Under the pieces are notes generated by a model, which was given only the letters and a program-made list of their open reading frames with translations, had not been told where the DNA came from and did no database searches. Of a stretch of DNA of 64,000 nucleotides, positions 61,488-64,000 are shown piece after piece. Location: NCBI GenBank assembly GCA_027559495.1, contig JAMXSV010000006.1, positions 930,001-994,000 of the forward strand, written 5' to 3'. The translations under genes and the position numbers were made by a program. Source of the stretch: Aurifilum marmelostoma (Eukaryota > Ascomycota > Sordariomycetes > Diaporthales > Cryphonectriaceae). Position 1 is the first letter of the stretch. Each line of letters opens with the position of its first letter.

Positions 61488-63726
61488 ATGGCCCTCCCTT
61501 TCAGGGACATCAACGTCCAGGTCGCCTCCGACAGCTACGTCTTCCGTTCCCCCTCCTCGCCAAATGCTCCTGCCCTCACAATAGACCGTCCGTCTGGAGA
61601 CATCCGGCTGAGCGATGGAGCTCTTGTTGCTGGAAAGAGGGTCTCGAGGGTGACAAGCATCGCTGGCATCTTGGGGATTATCCAGTTGCGACTTGGTAAG
61701 GAGATACTCGAGAAGCCTCGAAAGATAGCATTACCAGCGCCATTCTGACCCCGACCTCTGAACAGACAAGTATGTCATCGTGATCACGAAAGCCCAGCCC
61801 GTCGGCCGCCTCAGGGGCCACATGGTCTACAAGATTGTCTCCACCGACATCCTTCCCATGCGGGAGCGACAGGTTCACGACCCGGATGAGGACAGGTTTC
61901 TTGCCATCCTGAGGACCTTCATCAGGTCTGGTCCGATGTACTTCTCCTACTCTATCGACCTTACGAACACCTTTCAGCGGCAGTCACACCATGACAGCTC
62001 GGCCCCGCTGTGGCAAAGGGCGGACGACCGCTTCTTTTGGAACAAATTCGTCCAGTCCGACTTGATCGAGTACCGGAACATGGGCGCAAGAGGTCAGCCA
62101 GGACCACAGCCAGGCGCCGACCCATACATCCTCCCGGTCATCTTCGGCATGCTCGAGATTCACCCGACAACCTTCAAGGGCACCCCTCTAACAATTATCC
62201 TCATCACCCGCCGGTCTCGACACCGAGGTGGAACAAGATACTTCTCCCGTGGCATTGATGAGGAGGGACATGTTTCCAACTACAATGAGACGGAGCAGGT
62301 GTTGATACTGAATGACAGCGGGAGCGGCATGAGCGGGTTCACCGGGGGCAACAACACGCAGACCTCCAAGACGGAGAACCGTGAGATGCAGATCATGGCC
62401 TATGTGCAGACTCGAGGCAGCGTTCCAGTGTACTGGGCAGAGATCAACACCCTGTCGTACACTCCAAAGCTACAGATCCGCGGTATCGACTCTGCCTCTC
62501 CCGCGGCCGCAGCACACTTTGATGAACAGGTTCGGATATACGGCGACAATTACTTGGTGAACCTTGTCAACCAGAAGGGTCGCGAGCAGCGGGTGAAAGA
62601 GGCATACGAGCAAGTGGTACAGAAACTACAGTCATCGCCAAGAGAGGCTGTCACGGGCAACACCGTGACTGACGAGAAGTTCCACATCATCGAGTCCGGC
62701 TCATCTCAGCAGACCTTTGATCGTGTCCACTACATCTACTTCGACTTTCATTCTGAGACCAAAGGGATGAAGCTGCACCGCGCACAGCTCCTCCTGGACA
62801 GGATGCAGGACGCCCTCGCTGCCCAGCAGTACTTCCGGGCGGTCGATATGCCGGCTGGTATCGATGGGCGGCTTGAGGTCAGGAATCTGCAGACCTCTGT
62901 GGTGCGCACCAACTGTATGGACTGCCTGGACCGCACGAATGTCGTCCAGAGCATGATGGCCCGGTGGACTCTGGACCGCATGTTTGTCGATCTTGGCTTG
63001 ATGCAGCGTGGCGCGACCTTCAAGGACGAAGACCCTGCTTTCGAGTTCATGTTCCGCAACCTGTGGGCTGATAACGCCGACGTGGTCAGCAACAGCTACT
63101 CGGGCACCGGCGCCATGAAGACAGACATGACCCGCCTGGGTATCCGCACCAAAGCCGGTGCTCTCCGCGACGGCCAGATTGCTGTCACGCGATACATGAA
63201 GAACAACTTCCTCGACGGGCCCAGGCAAGACGCCTTTGACCTCTTCCTGGGGGTCTACCTCCCAGGCACGTCCTCAGTCGGGCCCAGCCTGGTCTTTGCT
63301 GACAGACGGCCCATTCTTATTCAGTCTATTCCCTATATTCTGGCCTTCAGTATTTTCTTTGTCCTTGTGGGCTTGTTTACCAAGCGGCTGCCGGACTCCG
63401 CAGTCACGCCCATGCGGCTTTTCATCCTCTTCTGGCTCGTCGTAGGTGCCTGGTCAGCTCACTTTATCCTGAAGCACGGCATGCTCTACGTAAGTCTTGA
63501 CGGCGGTCCCCATGATGCAACCTTTGTAAATCCTGACTGACGCTCAATCGCGCAGGTAAACTGGCCCAAACTCAATCCCAGACCCTATGTGGCAGAGGGT
63601 TACCAGGAGACCATCAGCAAGGTCAGGAAGGATCCTCTGCTGGGTTCCCTGGTGGCACGACACGAGCGTGGTCTGAGTGCGGTCAGATATTCCAACGCAG
63701 AAGAGGGCAAGAAGAGGATCGAGTAG
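61488..63726 (+). CDS. sac1: Phosphoinositide phosphatase Sac1
   Basis: Three exons (61488-61695, 61766-63489, 63556-63726) joined as G|AC and in phase 0 give 700 aa; the introns are 70 and 66 bp. The N-terminal SAC domain is complete, with the catalytic CX5R loop CMDCLDR at 453-459 inside the family signature RTNCMDCLDRTNV. Two hydrophobic helices at about 591-608 and 620-638 near the C-terminus anchor it in the ER/Golgi membrane, as in yeast Sac1. A cytosolic tail of about 55 residues ends in Lys/Arg-rich sequence (EEGKKRIE). Sac1 dephosphorylates mainly PI4P and thereby sets the PI4P gradient between Golgi or plasma membrane and ER, which drives lipid exchange. It is longer than the 623-aa yeast protein, partly because of insertions in the SAC domain (for example around 250-270, GSGMSGFTGGNN). 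The ATG chosen is the first before the conserved N-terminal strand. Confidence 0.94.
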
Positions 63727-64000
63727 ACCTCTGGCCTCCGCCTGCGTGCGCATACACGTCGTATCATCTTGTACTAATACATTGCACTTTCCTTCCATCG
63801 TCCCCCCCCCCCCCCCCGGCCAGGTGTAGCGTTATTTTATTGAGTAAGCTGATATAAATCTCAAGGCCTGGTCGACAGAGTGACCAGGTCTTCCTCTTCA
63901 TTTACTACCAATCTTAGACTACCTTACCAGAGCTGATCTGTTCTTCATTGTGACTTATATTGGAATATCATGTCTATCCTTGTCAGCTAGACATGACTGT
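63727..64000. other. 3' flank of sac1
   Basis: Short 3' region with a run of 16 C at 63802-63817, followed by AT-rich sequence that probably contains the sac1 polyadenylation site. Nothing else was seen before the window ends. Confidence 0.5.

Overview
The window is nuclear DNA of a filamentous ascomycete (Pezizomycotina, most likely Sordariomycetes). The evidence is short spliceosomal introns (about 54-186 bp) with GTAAGT/GTGAGT-type donors and YAG acceptors, GC-rich codon third positions, pyrimidine-rich leaders, and a set of conserved fungal housekeeping proteins. No bacterial, viral or organellar gene was found. No tRNA, rRNA, CRISPR array or intact transposon was found either. All gene models were assembled by hand from open frames, splice signals and phase compatibility.

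Layout, left to right: a single-pass membrane protein with two PPxY motifs (+, 151-2023); a Kin4/KfsA-type Ser/Thr kinase (-, 3546-7189); a 7.6 kb stretch of low-complexity DNA; the GPI-inositol acyltransferase Gwt1 (-, 14842-16422), divergent from a protein whose C-terminal part looks BTB-like (+, 17389-18817); a small P-loop NTPase (+, 20490-21274); a 10.7 kb gene-free stretch; a type 2 glycosyltransferase of the Cps1/GT2 family (-, 32010-33691); a 13.6 kb gene-free stretch; a disordered His-tract protein (+, 47313-49130).

The right end is a compact block. It holds an amidase-signature hydrolase (+, 50650-52679), mitochondrial D-lactate dehydrogenase (-, 53115-55395), MICOS subunit Mic60 (-, 56302-58503, with an apparent frameshift in a G run), the Rab5-type GTPase Ypt5/Vps21 (-, 59565-60500), and the phosphoinositide phosphatase Sac1 (+, 61488-63726).

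The genes do not form a metabolic cluster. They fall into themes: cell surface (Gwt1 in GPI anchors, GT2 in surface polysaccharide), membrane identity and trafficking (Ypt5, Sac1, perhaps the PPxY protein as an Rsp5 adaptor), mitochondrial inner membrane (Dld1, Mic60) and cell-cycle or septum control (Kin4/KfsA).

The most unusual features are structural. Two decamers (TACCATGGTA and TACATAGTAC) each occur five times in noncoding DNA. Poly-G/C runs of 12-17 bases are frequent. The GT2 gene is isolated between two deserts. The Mic60 presequence is broken by a one-base length difference in a homopolymer. I found no convincing new multi-gene system. A possible decayed coding region at 40.7-43.2 kb is reported at low confidence.
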